Below are positions 33,182-42,437 of a stretch of 43,042 nt of DNA, one piece after another. The first letter of the stretch is position 1, and each line of letters begins with the position of its first letter. The translations under genes were made by a program, and so were the position numbers. The stretch is from assembly GCA_020832135.1 (NCBI GenBank), contig JAFIFG010000001.1, positions 1 to 43,042 on the forward strand. Reading direction: 5' to 3'. The stretch comes from Clostridiaceae bacterium (lineage in GTDB: Bacteria > Bacillota > Clostridia > Peptostreptococcales > Natronincolaceae). A model generated the notes under the pieces. That model did not search any database, was not told where the DNA came from, and saw only the letters and a program-made list of their open reading frames with translations.

Positions 33182-34360
33182 ATGAAGCATAATTTTGATG
33201 AAGTGGTAAACAGGGTTAATAGTGGCTCTCTTAAGTGGGACGGTATAGAAGAGCGCTTAGGGATAAAAGATAAAGGGCTATTACCAATGTGGGTAGCTGA
33301 TATGGACTTCAGAACACCTCAGCCAATTTTAGATGCTATTAAGGAAAAAACCGAGCATGGTGTTTTAGGATATGCTGGAGGATATGATGAGTACTTTGAG
33401 ACTATAGTTAATTGGATGAAACATAGGCATCAGTGGGAAATTCAAAAAGAGTGGATAGTTTTTGGTGGTAATCTAGTGTCCGTTTTAAGTAGAATCATAA
33501 GAACCTTTACCAAGCCAGAGGACAAAATTATTGTTCAATCTCCTGTGTTTGCAACTTTCTTTCATATAATCCAGGATAATGGAAGACAAGTTGTTAATAA
33601 TCCACTAAAACTTAATGGCAAATCATATGAAATGGACTTTGATGATTTGGAGAAAAAGTTTGATCCTAAGGTAAAGTTAATGTTACTTTGTAGTCCGCAT
33701 AACCCAGTAGGAAGAGTTTGGAGTCAAGAAGAGTTGATAAGGCTAGGAGAACTGTGTATTAAAAACAATGTGCTTATTGTGTCGGATGAAATTCATGCTG
33801 AAACAGTTTTTAAAGGAAATAAACATATATCCTTTGGATCTATTTCTGAGGAATTTTCTCAAAATAGCATCATTTGCACTTCTCCCCATAAAGCTTTTAA
33901 TATGGCGGGGTTAGAGATATCTAATACCATTATTCCTAATGATTCATTAAGAAAAAGCTTTGAAAATATGTTAGGTAGTGATGGTATTAATAAGCCGAAC
34001 CTACTGGGAATTGCTGCTTTAAAAGCAGCATATACAGAATGTGATGAATGGCTGAGTCAAGCAATGGATTATTGTGAAGCAAACTATCGATTCCTATGTA
34101 AGTATCTGAAGGACAATATTCCTGAGGTTGAAGCCATAAAGATGGAAGGGACCTACTTAGTATGGTTAAATTGCAAAGGGTTAAATTTAAACCATAAGGT
34201 TTTAGAAGAGCGGTTGATTAAGGAAGCAAAACTATTACTAAGTCAAGGGTATACCTTTGGAGAAGGTGGCAACGGGTTTGTTAGAATGAATATAGCATGC
34301 CCCAAACTGACATTAGAAGAGGCTTTGGTTAGGTTGAAGAAGGTTGTCAGTAATATGTAA
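33182..34360 (+). CDS. patB: PatB/MalY-type C-S lyase (PLP aminotransferase family)
   Basis: 392 aa. The family opening MKHNFDEVVNRVNSGSLKWDG, PMWVADMDFRTPQPI, LCSPHNPVGRVW (substrate/PLP Asn), SDEIHAE (PLP Asp202) and the Schiff-base lysine K237 in SPHKAFNMAGLE. The usual residue before that lysine is Ser; here it is His. PatB/MalY enzymes split cystathionine or cysteine/cystine S-conjugates to thiols, pyruvate and ammonia. It lies 140 nt after the amino-acid ABC transporter but beyond a terminator, so it has its own transcript. Confidence 0.88.
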   Translation: MKHNFDEVVNRVNSGSLKWDGIEERLGIKDKGLLPMWVADMDFRTPQPILDAIKEKTEHGVLGYAGGYDEYFETIVNWMKHRHQWEIQKEWIVFGGNLVSVLSRIIRTFTKPEDKIIVQSPVFATFFHIIQDNGRQVVNNPLKLNGKSYEMDFDDLEKKFDPKVKLMLLCSPHNPVGRVWSQEELIRLGELCIKNNVLIVSDEIHAETVFKGNKHISFGSISEEFSQNSIICTSPHKAFNMAGLEISNTIIPNDSLRKSFENMLGSDGINKPNLLGIAALKAAYTECDEWLSQAMDYCEANYRFLCKYLKDNIPEVEAIKMEGTYLVWLNCKGLNLNHKVLEERLIKEAKLLLSQGYTFGEGGNGFVRMNIACPKLTLEEALVRLKKVVSNM

Positions 34361-34434
34361 AATTAGTTATAAACTGTAAGAGAAGTAAAAATGCAACACC
34401 AAGACCTATACCGTGATGACAAGAGCAATTAAAT

Positions 34435-34468
34435 AGGACTAACCTCTCTAAAAATAGAAGTTAGTCCT
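34435..34468. terminator. Terminator between convergent patB and dps
   Basis: AGGACTAAC and GTTAGTCCT with an extra TCT/AGA inner stem, 75 nt after patB and 31 nt past the dps stop. Confidence 0.6.
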
Positions 34469-34498
34469 TTGAAAGTATGAGCTAGTTTATAGGAAGTT

Positions 34499-34936
34499 TT
34501 ACTGTGTTAGCATTGCATCTATAAACCATAGGTTTTTATTGTAACCGGCAACATGATCTTCAAATTCAGCAACTATTCCAAAGTCATCGGCTTCGTCTGC
34601 TGCATTTCTAATTTCAGTTGCTAAGTCCTTCATTTTAGTTAAATCATCTTTAACTATTTGAATTACTTCAGTGGTAGAGAATTTGTCCTTATCTAACTCT
34701 TGGATAGAGGCATTTTGTAGATAATCCGCCATTTTAGCTAAAGGCTTTTCACCTCTTATTTTGATTAACTCCGCCACGTCGTCATATTTTTCAAAGACGT
34801 CATTATACATTGACTCAGTGAACTCATGGATTTGAACAAACTGCATTCCTACAACATTCCAATGCAAGTTATGCAATTTTACGTTTAAGACGGCTAAGTT
34901 AGATAAGTATTCATTTAACTTTTTGTAATCTTTCAT
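34499..34936 (-). CDS. dps: Dps-family ferritin-like iron-storage/protection protein
   Basis: 145 aa, four-helix bundle. The inter-subunit ferroxidase ligands are visible: LHNLHWNVVG (His25), FVQIHEF (His37), and Asp/Glu in YDDVAE (~52-56). Dps oxidises ferrous iron with peroxide and stores it, protecting DNA. A DNA-binding basic N-terminal tail is essentially absent, so it may act only as a mini-ferritin. The ribosome binding site on the minus strand is GAAGGAGGATTC. I found no clear PerR box upstream. Confidence 0.88.
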   Translation of the reverse strand: MKDYKKLNEYLSNLAVLNVKLHNLHWNVVGMQFVQIHEFTESMYNDVFEKYDDVAELIKIRGEKPLAKMADYLQNASIQELDKDKFSTTEVIQIVKDDLTKMKDLATEIRNAADEADDFGIVAEFEDHVAGYNKNLWFIDAMLTQ

Positions 34937-35211
34937 GTGAATCCTCCTTCAATAATTAATTAGTAAGTACTGCCTATTGTATTACTACCCGAGGTATTAT
35001 GTTTTAAACTATTATATTAAGATTTTATAGCATGAACTTACAATTATACCAGACCTTTTAATATAAAGGATTAGTAGGAGTAATAAAGAGTATTAGTATA
35101 GAAAATAACTATGATCCAGAGTGAGAGTATTGATAAATACAATTAGACAGGTTATAAGGATTGATGATAAAATAACAAAGTCAAATTAAACATTACTTAG
35201 GAGGAGAAAAA

Positions 35212-36567
35212 ATGTGTAAATTATCTAAATTGATGGTATGTGTACTTATAATAACTGGTTTGACTTTGTTTACAGGATGTAGCAGTGATACACCGGTAGA
35301 TAATAATACTGATGCAACTACAGATCAAGTGAATAAAGAAGGAACAATGGAACTTCAAGTTATAAGCACGGAGGAGTTACAGGAGAAATTAGAAGATGAT
35401 GATTGGGTTATTGTAGATACTAGGATAAACGATGCTTACAATGGGTGGGCTTTAGAGGGAGTAACAAGAGGTGGACATATTAAAAGTGCAATCGACTTTT
35501 CCGCAAATTGGCTTAGAACAGAAGTAGAAGATCGAGATAACCTGTTGCAGGAAGCTTTAAAGACAAAAGGGATTACTGCTGATAAGAATGTGGTACTTTA
35601 TGATGCTAATGGTGAAGACATTAAAATAGTAGCAGAATATTTTATGCAGCAAGGTATAGAAAATATATATAGTTATGATATTAAAGAATGGGCAATGAAT
35701 GAGGAACTACCTATGGAAAGCTATCCAAACCATCATATTTTGGTGCCGGCTTCATGGGTTAATGAGTTAATTGAAACAGAAAATAACGGAAGACCATATA
35801 AAATATTTGAAGTTAGTTGGGGTGAGGTTTCAGAAGCCTATTTAAATGGACATATCCCAGGATCAGTGCATATTAATACCGATGATGTAGAAGAGGGCCC
35901 TATTTGGAATCGGTTATCGGATGCTGAGTTGGAAGAGTTTGCTAAAAACTATGGAATAACCTTTGATACGACAGTAGTGCTTTATGGAAATGATTCTACA
36001 GCAGCATTTAGAGTAGCTACTATATTAAAGTACATGGGAGCAGAAGATGTAAGGGTATTAAATGGAGGCTTTGCTGCCTGGGAAAATGGTGGATATGAAA
36101 TAGAAACGGAAGAAAGAGAAAAACAACCTGTAGAAGCCTTTGGAGCAACAGTCCCGGTTAATAAAAATTACATTGTAGATCTACCTGAAGCGAAGGAAAT
36201 CTTAGCTGATCAAGAGGGTAGCAGATTAGTGGATATTAGAGGTTGGGAAGAACACATCGGAGCTACTTCAGGCTACAGCTATATAGAAGGAAAGGGTAGA
36301 CCTGCGGGAGCAGTTTGGGGTCATGATTTAGATGATTATAGAAATATAGACAATACAATGAAAAATGCGATAGAGATTAAAGATATGTGGAGAGAGTGGG
36401 GAATAGTACAGGATCAAAGCTTGTCGTTTTTCTGTGGCACTGGATGGAGAGCAGCGGAAGTTCTTATTTATGCAGAGGTAATGGGCTTAGAAGATGTTTC
36501 CCTTTTTGATGGTGGATGGAATGAATGGCAGAGTGACTCAAGTAATCCAGTTGAGTTAGGAGAATAA
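35212..36567 (+). CDS. Lipoprotein with three rhodanese domains
   Basis: 451 aa. Signal peptide with lipobox (LFTGCSS, Cys23), so extracytoplasmic. Domain 1 (~45-165) has VVLYDANGEDIK in place of an active-site loop; domain 2 (~175-300) has VVLYGNDSTAAF; domain 3 (~315-445) has FFCGTGWR, a Cys408-x4-Arg413 rhodanese loop. So only the third domain can carry a persulfide. GHIKSA, GHIPGSVHIN and GRPAGAVWG mark the repeat starts. Likely an exported sulfurtransferase (thiosulfate or mercaptopyruvate type). ATG follows AGGAGGAG. Confidence 0.88.
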   Translation: MCKLSKLMVCVLIITGLTLFTGCSSDTPVDNNTDATTDQVNKEGTMELQVISTEELQEKLEDDDWVIVDTRINDAYNGWALEGVTRGGHIKSAIDFSANWLRTEVEDRDNLLQEALKTKGITADKNVVLYDANGEDIKIVAEYFMQQGIENIYSYDIKEWAMNEELPMESYPNHHILVPASWVNELIETENNGRPYKIFEVSWGEVSEAYLNGHIPGSVHINTDDVEEGPIWNRLSDAELEEFAKNYGITFDTTVVLYGNDSTAAFRVATILKYMGAEDVRVLNGGFAAWENGGYEIETEEREKQPVEAFGATVPVNKNYIVDLPEAKEILADQEGSRLVDIRGWEEHIGATSGYSYIEGKGRPAGAVWGHDLDDYRNIDNTMKNAIEIKDMWREWGIVQDQSLSFFCGTGWRAAEVLIYAEVMGLEDVSLFDGGWNEWQSDSSNPVELGE

Positions 36568-36614
36568 AATTTGAAAAGTATGATTTATGAAAGGCAATAG
36601 ATATTGTTAGGATA

Positions 36615-36656
36615 CTACAAGACCCACTAGATCTTAAGATCTAGTGGGTCTTGTAG
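36615..36656. terminator. Perfect 42-nt palindrome after the rhodanese gene
   Basis: CTACAAGACCCACTAGATCTT is followed at once by its exact complement. The right flank is AAAAAGTACTTTTT, itself a small palindrome, and gives a delayed T-run. A terminator is the simplest reading. Confidence 0.65.
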
Positions 36657-36695
36657 AAAAAGTACTTTTTAAATTTAGAAAGGGTGGTAAAGGGA

Positions 36696-37163
36696 ATGAA
36701 AAAAAATCTCACAGGCATAGTAATAAATACATTATTTTGGTTAGTCCAGATAGTTATCTTAGTAGGGGTAATTGCATTGGAAGATGTGGCTGGAAAAAAA
36801 ATGGGGGTCTTAAGACATGTAACCTACAAAAAAAGTGTATATGAATCTACTTACTTTACACCTGATTTGATGAGGCTATATACATGGATTTTAGTGTTGT
36901 TGGGAATATTTGCATTGTTATTATCAGTTTACAATATAGTAAAAGGAAAAAACAAAATAATCAAAAGGTGGAGTATGACTACAGTAGCTATAAATCTAGG
37001 TGGATTGCTTTATATTATTATGGTAGATAGCCAAGCTCTTAGGGCCTATCATTATTTTTTAATTGTAACATTTATCATAGTTGGGCTACACCACACAAGA
37101 CTCTTAATTGGTATCATTACATTTGATAATTCTAAAATGAAAAAGGAACTTTTGCGGGTATAG
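36696..37163 (+). CDS. Four-TM membrane protein, unknown family
   Basis: 155 aa. TM segments at about 6-26, 65-85, 98-115 and 123-143. The first loop (EDVAGKKMGVLRHVTYKKSVYESTYFTPDLM) is extracytoplasmic and basic. ATG 36696 follows AGAAAGGGTGG; an upstream in-frame GTG (36684) overlaps that site. There is no recognised motif. It lies behind the rhodanese lipoprotein but beyond its palindrome. Confidence 0.6.
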   Translation: MKKNLTGIVINTLFWLVQIVILVGVIALEDVAGKKMGVLRHVTYKKSVYESTYFTPDLMRLYTWILVLLGIFALLLSVYNIVKGKNKIIKRWSMTTVAINLGGLLYIIMVDSQALRAYHYFLIVTFIIVGLHHTRLLIGIITFDNSKMKKELLRV

Positions 37164-37487
37164 CAACTTCACTTGTACCTTTCGAGTAAACACGTTGTTA
37201 ACTAATAATATCTCCTTTTATGTAATATAGATTTTTTCACTAAAGAGGTGATAGGTTTACCTATTCCGAATATTAAAAGCACCTTATAATGATAAGGCAA
37301 ATGATAGAAAGGGTTCCTATTCATATAACCTATTTCGCTTTTCTCCTGTTTGATTAAATCCATAGAATACGATAATTAACTATTTTAGTATAACATTCTT
37401 TTAATATTTACTATATTGAAACATAGAATTTTTAAATGACACCTTTTACTAAAAATACATTGGAAGTAATTGAAGCGAGACATAATA
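37164..37487. other. Non-coding gap between convergent genes
   Basis: No gene is visible on either strand. A small inverted repeat (ATAGGTTTACCTAT, near 37250) is the only structure before the ndk terminator. Confidence 0.5.
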
Positions 37488-37541
37488 AAAAACAGATAAA
37501 GGACAGTAGCATCATTTGCCGATTATCTTTTATCTGTTTTT
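37488..37541 (-). terminator. Terminator of ndk
   Basis: AAAAACAGATAAA and TTTATCTGTTTTT form a 13-bp stem plus inner pairs. Read on the minus strand it lies 34 nt after ndk and ends in a T-run. Confidence 0.75.
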
Positions 37542-37574
37542 AATAGACTGTCTATAAAAGTCAATTATGTAGAT

Positions 37575-37976
37575 TTATTTTGAAAACCAAATATTTATTT
37601 CTCTCTCTGCTGATTCTACAGAATCAGAAGCATGGATAATATTTTTTGTTGTAGAATTTGCAAAATCACCTCTAATTGTTCCTGGTGCAGCCTGTCTTGG
37701 GTCTTTGTCTCCCACCATTAATCGTATTACTTCAATAACGTTTTCACCCTCAACAACCATGGCCATAACTGGTCCTTCTAATATAAAATTAACTAATTCT
37801 CCAAAAAAAGGTCTCTCTTTATGCTCTGCATAATGTTCTTCTACAGTAGCTCTGTCAGGTGTTGTCAACTTTGCTTCTAGAATAGAATAGCCTTTTCTTT
37901 CAAGTCTACCAATAACTTCTCCTACTAAACCCCTCTTAACTCCATCACTTTTAATCATTACAAATGAACGTTGCAT
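37575..37976 (-). CDS. ndk: Nucleoside diphosphate kinase
   Basis: 133 aa, normal size. RSFVMIKSDGVKRGLVGEVIGRLERKGY at the N-terminus, GPVMAMVVEGENVIEVIRLMVG, PGTIRGDFA, and the phosphorylated His115 in NIIHASDSVESAEREI. It transfers the gamma phosphate between nucleoside triphosphates and diphosphates. The minus-strand ribosome binding site AAGGAGGAAG precedes the ATG by 6-8 nt. It stands alone. Confidence 0.95.
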   Translation of the reverse strand: MQRSFVMIKSDGVKRGLVGEVIGRLERKGYSILEAKLTTPDRATVEEHYAEHKERPFFGELVNFILEGPVMAMVVEGENVIEVIRLMVGDKDPRQAAPGTIRGDFANSTTKNIIHASDSVESAEREINIWFSK

Positions 37977-38179
37977 ATGTCTTCCTCCTTAAAATGTATA
38001 AATAGAAAATTGCAAATTACATGATGTAAAGGATTATATCAAATATTATGAAGATTAAACAATGTAAACATCTTATAAAAGATGAGGGATGGTTCTAGTA
38101 CACCTTTAGCTTGACAGTTAGAGAAATAGGAAAACTGATGGCTAAGAGTCTTCTGGAATCCACTGTTACTTCTTTGGAA

Positions 38180-39001
38180 CTAAAGGACAGCTGCTGCTAA
38201 ATTAATTAAGGCTCTAAAAAGCTTATGTGCTTCTATATAATCTTTAGATATAACTGTTACAGTCTTAGGATCTTTTCTTAATACCCCTGGAACCTGCATG
38301 CATACATCAGCCATAATGGCTTGATTAAATTCAATATCTATGGTGATAATTTCTTTGTATTTTATAGAAGGGTATTTATCAATGTTTTTAAAGGCTCTTT
38401 CAAGTGACTCTGCATACTTTGCTCTTACCTCTTCACGAGATAGATTTCTAGCGGCATATCTAGAAATTGTTTCTTTAACAGCAACAGTTTCAATTTCTCC
38501 GATTTCCTCTTTCACTTGGACAGTAACCTGATCATCCCCAGATACAAAGATTACAGGAACATTAAAGTAGCCCGCAACACCAGCATTGATTCCACTTTCC
38601 CCCATAGGCTTTCCATTTATCCAAACATTTGAAATCACTTTTCCATAGTAGGTATGATCAAATATACCAGGACTTGTTCCTGCTCGAGGGTGGTATCCTA
38701 CCAGTAACACCCCATCAAAAGTTTCATCAATACCTTCCATCATACTTAAGGGTTTTGGACTTCCACTAATCAGCTCTGCCTTCGGATTCAGTTCTTCAAT
38801 TAATATGTTATCCATTGGGCCATGGGAGTCATTTACTACTACCTTAGTAGCTCCCGCCTTTAGAGCTTCTTCAATTACCCAGTTAACCTCTTGGGTCATC
38901 AATTTTCTAGCTCGAAAATAATCCTTTCCATCACTCATGGTTTGACTTCTTGATACTACTCCCCAAATTCCTTCAATATCTGCTGAGATATAGATTTTCA
39001 T
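38180..39001 (-). CDS. dppA: M55 family D-aminopeptidase, DppA type
   Basis: 273 aa from the second Met (8 nt from GAGGAGA; the first Met at 39007 is only 2 nt from it). Zinc and structural motifs of M55: ISADIEG, VNDSHGPMDN, LVGYHPRAGT, GESGINAG and SGDDQ. The Bacillus enzyme removes N-terminal D-Ala from peptides and is coded in the same operon as the dipeptide transporter. Here it sits 29 kb from the dpp-ykfC cluster but may serve the same cell-wall peptide turnover. Confidence 0.9.
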   Translation of the reverse strand: MKIYISADIEGIWGVVSRSQTMSDGKDYFRARKLMTQEVNWVIEEALKAGATKVVVNDSHGPMDNILIEELNPKAELISGSPKPLSMMEGIDETFDGVLLVGYHPRAGTSPGIFDHTYYGKVISNVWINGKPMGESGINAGVAGYFNVPVIFVSGDDQVTVQVKEEIGEIETVAVKETISRYAARNLSREEVRAKYAESLERAFKNIDKYPSIKYKEIITIDIEFNQAIMADVCMQVPGVLRKDPKTVTVISKDYIEAHKLFRALINLAAAVL

Positions 39002-39179
39002 TTTCATTTCTCCTCTTATTAAATTTAGTGCTTATAGATATAAAATTCCCCCTATAGATGTAAATTCCTTTTTTATTTTTCATACGCAGAATACTCCTTT
39101 GTAGAATAATTTTAAAATAAAGTCATTAAGAATGAATTTGAATTAATAAAAATACGTAGTTTTTTGTAAAATCATGTTA

Positions 39180-39185
39180 TATAAT
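39180..39185 (+). promoter_or_regulatory. Predicted -10 box of the GGDEF-EAL gene
   Basis: TATAAT, 60 nt before the start codon, in the 243-nt divergent gap. No good -35 at the usual spacing. Confidence 0.4.
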
Positions 39186-39244
39186 AGGGTGAAAGTCCTA
39201 TGAATATAGATGTATTATTCACATAAATCAAGGGGAGAGAACCG

Positions 39245-42172
39245 ATGCTAAAATTAAAGTGTCTAATAAAAAGTAGTATAGTAAACACATTTAAGTTGAT
39301 ATATCTGCCTTTATTCATTGGAGTGCTGGCGATTTTAATTGTAAGCATAACAAGCTATCATATAAGTAAAACATTACTATTGAATCAAATGGAACAAGAT
39401 GGGATTAATTTAGCTAAATTAGCGGCAGAAAAAATTAGCGAGGAAATTAATGCTATAGAAACGATAAATAGTTTAATGGAGGACAAAATTAGATTAGCGG
39501 GGAAGTCAGTTGTTGCTAGTCAAGAATATTTAAGTAATGATTTGCTGAGAAATATAGCACAAAATGTAGGGGTAGATGAAATAAACTGGTACAATTTTGT
39601 AGGAGAGATTATTTACTCAACTAATGATGAGCATTTAGGGTGGTCCACAATAGAGGATCATACTGTAGAAAATTTTAGAATTAGTACTCATATTGAGTTG
39701 ATAGAAGGAATGAGAAAAAATTCAAAAACAGGCCATTATAATAAGTATGGATACATGAGAAATGAAGATGAAAGCTTTGTTGAAGTTGTCATGCAATCCG
39801 GTACAATTAGTGGATCAAGACAAAAATTTAGTTATCAGGAAATTGTTGAAAGTATGGCTGCAGAGGATAATATTGCCTATGCCCTTATTGTAGACACAGA
39901 ATTAAAAGCTATCGCAGATTCAGATGTAGAAGATGTTGGTGCTGTCTATGTTGATGATCCAGAATATTTGCAAGCTTTAGAAGGAGACGTATCAGCATCT
40001 AAATGGTATTATGAAAAAACAGATAATGAAATATTAGAAATAGTAGCTCCTATATATACTAATGATGAAATTATAGGCATTGTTGGTATCGGTCTTTATA
40101 TGGACAATGTTTATGCTTCTATTTATTTTATTTTATTGAGTTTTACTATTATTACAATGATTATGGTTTGGTTGTTTTTATGGATGCAACGTAGAAATGT
40201 TATTCAACCAGTAAAACAATTAGATGAAAACATTCGTCAAATTAATGTAGAGAATAATATAAGCTATAGACTTCCTTTGTCTGAGAAAGATACTTTCTTG
40301 GGGTTATCTTCCTCTATTAATGCCATATTAGATAAGATAGAAGCATATTTTCATCAACTAAAAGAAAAGGAAGATGCATTAAATAGGTCTAACTTGAAAA
40401 TTTCTAAAGCCTATCAGGAGCTAACAGCATCGGAGGAAGAACTAAGGGCGCAATATACAGAAATTCAAAGCTATACAGAGAAATTAGAAGAGTTGAAGCA
40501 AAAATATGATATAACTATTCAGGGGACCAATAGTGTCATATGGGAAATTGATATAAAAGAAGAAACCATATATTTTTCTAGAGAAATAGGTGGTGTCTTC
40601 AGTGGCACTTATAAGGAAAAACAGAACATCTATAAAGCTGTAGATAAACTTTTGATTCCAGAAGATAAGAGGAAATTAATTAAGGAATATAAACAATATA
40701 TAGCAGGAGAGAAAGACCAAATACATATGCATGTAAGGGGAGAAGATAGACAAGGCAATATAAGGTGGTATTTAGTGTCTGGCAAGGGCATCTATGACAC
40801 AAACCACCATCTAAAGTCTATTAATGGTATTTCCCTAGATGTTACCACATTAAGAATACAGGAAGAATATATAGAACATATTGCTTATCATGATCCTCTA
40901 ACAAATCTACCCAACAGAAGAAAATTTTCAGAGCAGCTAGAGGAAGAACTAAGAAACAACCGGTCAGGAGCTGTGATGCTGCTAGATCTTGATAACTTTA
41001 AAGGAATTAACGATACATTAGGTCATGTATATGGAGATAAAGTGTTGAAAAAAGTTGCTGAAGCTCTTATGGATATTCAAGATGAGAGTGTATTTGTATC
41101 AAGGTTTGGTGGAGATGAATTTCTTATTTTAATAACAGAAGAAAATGTCTTTAACATTGAAAATTATGCAAAGAGGATTATTGATTTATTTAAAAACAAA
41201 CTATTGGTGGATGATGATCTAACCTATATAGGTTGTAGTATAGGTATCGCTTTATATCCTACAAATAGCAATGATGCAACACAGTTGGTTATGAATGCTG
41301 ATATGGCTATGCACAGTGTTAAGGTTCAAGGAAAAAACAATTATATGTTTTTTAATGAGGCAATGTTGGAAAAGTTAAATCGAAAGATACAGCTACAAAA
41401 TATTTTAAGAGAAGCATTAAAAGAAAAAGCATTTAAACTATTATATCAACCACAAATTTGTACCTATACAGGTAAAATTATAGGATTTGAAGCCCTTTTA
41501 AGACTGAAAAACAATAGCTTATCACCGGCTGAGTTTATTCCTGTAGCTGAAGAAACGGGAATGATTATAGAGATTGGTAGATGGGTAACAGAGGAAGTTA
41601 TTAAGCAAATCCGTCAATGGACACGGGAGGGGTTAGTTCCTAAGTCTATAGCTATTAATTTTTCAGCAAAACAGTTAAATGATTTAGATTATATTGAATT
41701 TTTAGAATCTAAGCTGAAGGAATATAATGTAGAACCCAAATATATCGAAATAGAAATTACTGAAAATCTATTTTTTGAAAGACAAGAGAAGACAATAGAA
41801 TTTCTAGAGCGATTAAAGGCTACAGGGTTAAAGATTGCTCTAGATGATTTTGGGACAGGCTATTCTTCTCTTAGTTATTTAACTTTTTTACCAGTGGATA
41901 AAATAAAATTAGATAAATCTTTGACTGATAAGTATCTGGAAACAAAAAATATTAAAGTTATAGATGGCATAATTTCTCTTGCCCACAGTTTAAAACTCGA
42001 AGTAGTAGCGGAGGGAATAGAGAATGTAGAGCAATACAAGCAGCTTGAAGTTGGAGGATGCAACTATATTCAAGGTTATCTATTTAGTAGACCATTAGAA
42101 GTTAAAGATGTTTCAAAAGTATATTATGATGATTTTTTAGAGAAAATCTATGTCAAGGCAGATAATTCTTAG
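39245..42172 (+). CDS. Membrane Cache-HAMP-PAS-GGDEF-EAL cyclic-di-GMP protein
   Basis: 975 aa. TM1 at ~17-38, an extracytoplasmic Cache-like sensor at ~40-290 (INWYNFVGEIIYSTND, YALIVDTELKAIADSD), TM2 at ~294-316, HAMP at ~318-372, a coiled coil at ~373-425, PAS/PAC at ~426-540, GGDEF at ~545-700 and EAL at ~710-965. The cyclase site RFGGDEF (620-626) is intact but the RxxD inhibitory site before it is absent. The phosphodiesterase motifs are intact: EALLRL (749), ITEN, DDFGTGYSSL, KLDKSL and AEGIEN. So both synthesis and breakdown of cyclic-di-GMP are possible, with the sensor choosing. ATG after AAGGGGAGAGA. Confidence 0.93.
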   Translation: MLKLKCLIKSSIVNTFKLIYLPLFIGVLAILIVSITSYHISKTLLLNQMEQDGINLAKLAAEKISEEINAIETINSLMEDKIRLAGKSVVASQEYLSNDLLRNIAQNVGVDEINWYNFVGEIIYSTNDEHLGWSTIEDHTVENFRISTHIELIEGMRKNSKTGHYNKYGYMRNEDESFVEVVMQSGTISGSRQKFSYQEIVESMAAEDNIAYALIVDTELKAIADSDVEDVGAVYVDDPEYLQALEGDVSASKWYYEKTDNEILEIVAPIYTNDEIIGIVGIGLYMDNVYASIYFILLSFTIITMIMVWLFLWMQRRNVIQPVKQLDENIRQINVENNISYRLPLSEKDTFLGLSSSINAILDKIEAYFHQLKEKEDALNRSNLKISKAYQELTASEEELRAQYTEIQSYTEKLEELKQKYDITIQGTNSVIWEIDIKEETIYFSREIGGVFSGTYKEKQNIYKAVDKLLIPEDKRKLIKEYKQYIAGEKDQIHMHVRGEDRQGNIRWYLVSGKGIYDTNHHLKSINGISLDVTTLRIQEEYIEHIAYHDPLTNLPNRRKFSEQLEEELRNNRSGAVMLLDLDNFKGINDTLGHVYGDKVLKKVAEALMDIQDESVFVSRFGGDEFLILITEENVFNIENYAKRIIDLFKNKLLVDDDLTYIGCSIGIALYPTNSNDATQLVMNADMAMHSVKVQGKNNYMFFNEAMLEKLNRKIQLQNILREALKEKAFKLLYQPQICTYTGKIIGFEALLRLKNNSLSPAEFIPVAEETGMIIEIGRWVTEEVIKQIRQWTREGLVPKSIAINFSAKQLNDLDYIEFLESKLKEYNVEPKYIEIEITENLFFERQEKTIEFLERLKATGLKIALDDFGTGYSSLSYLTFLPVDKIKLDKSLTDKYLETKNIKVIDGIISLAHSLKLEVVAEGIENVEQYKQLEVGGCNYIQGYLFSRPLEVKDVSKVYYDDFLEKIYVKADNS

Positions 42173-42203
42173 AAATAATTATTATGGTAAATAAACCATA
42201 CAA

Positions 42204-42232
42204 AAACCTATAATCACTGTGATTATAGGTTT
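42204..42232 (+). terminator. Terminator of the GGDEF-EAL gene
   Basis: AAACCTATAATCA and its exact complement around CTG, followed by CTTGTCC; 32 nt after the stop. Confidence 0.7.
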
Positions 42233-42344
42233 CTTGTCCTGCATCAGGCGGTAAAGAATATTGATAAGAAATAATAATAGTGGAATGGCATCGTATGAAA
42301 AAACCGTTATTACTGAATACAATAGCTGCTTCCACTGGAACAGT

Positions 42345-42372
42345 TTGAGGTGCCATCTAAAACTGTTATAAT
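42345..42372 (+). promoter_or_regulatory. Predicted promoter of the last complete gene
   Basis: TTGAGG and TATAAT with a 16-nt spacer, about 60 nt before the start. Confidence 0.45.
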
Positions 42373-42437
42373 ATAGGGGAACTAAAATTATTCTTTAAGT
42401 TTTTATTTAAAGAATATAGTCAGGAAAGTTGGTGAGT

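Noticed and set aside
34937-35050. PerR box in front of dps
   Set aside because: The AT-rich region has no convincing 15-bp inverted repeat of the expected form.
42295-42351. Short frame starting MKKPLLLNTIAASTGTV after the GGDEF-EAL gene
   Set aside because: Only 17 codons with no good ribosome binding site; it may be a remnant but gives nothing to support a gene.
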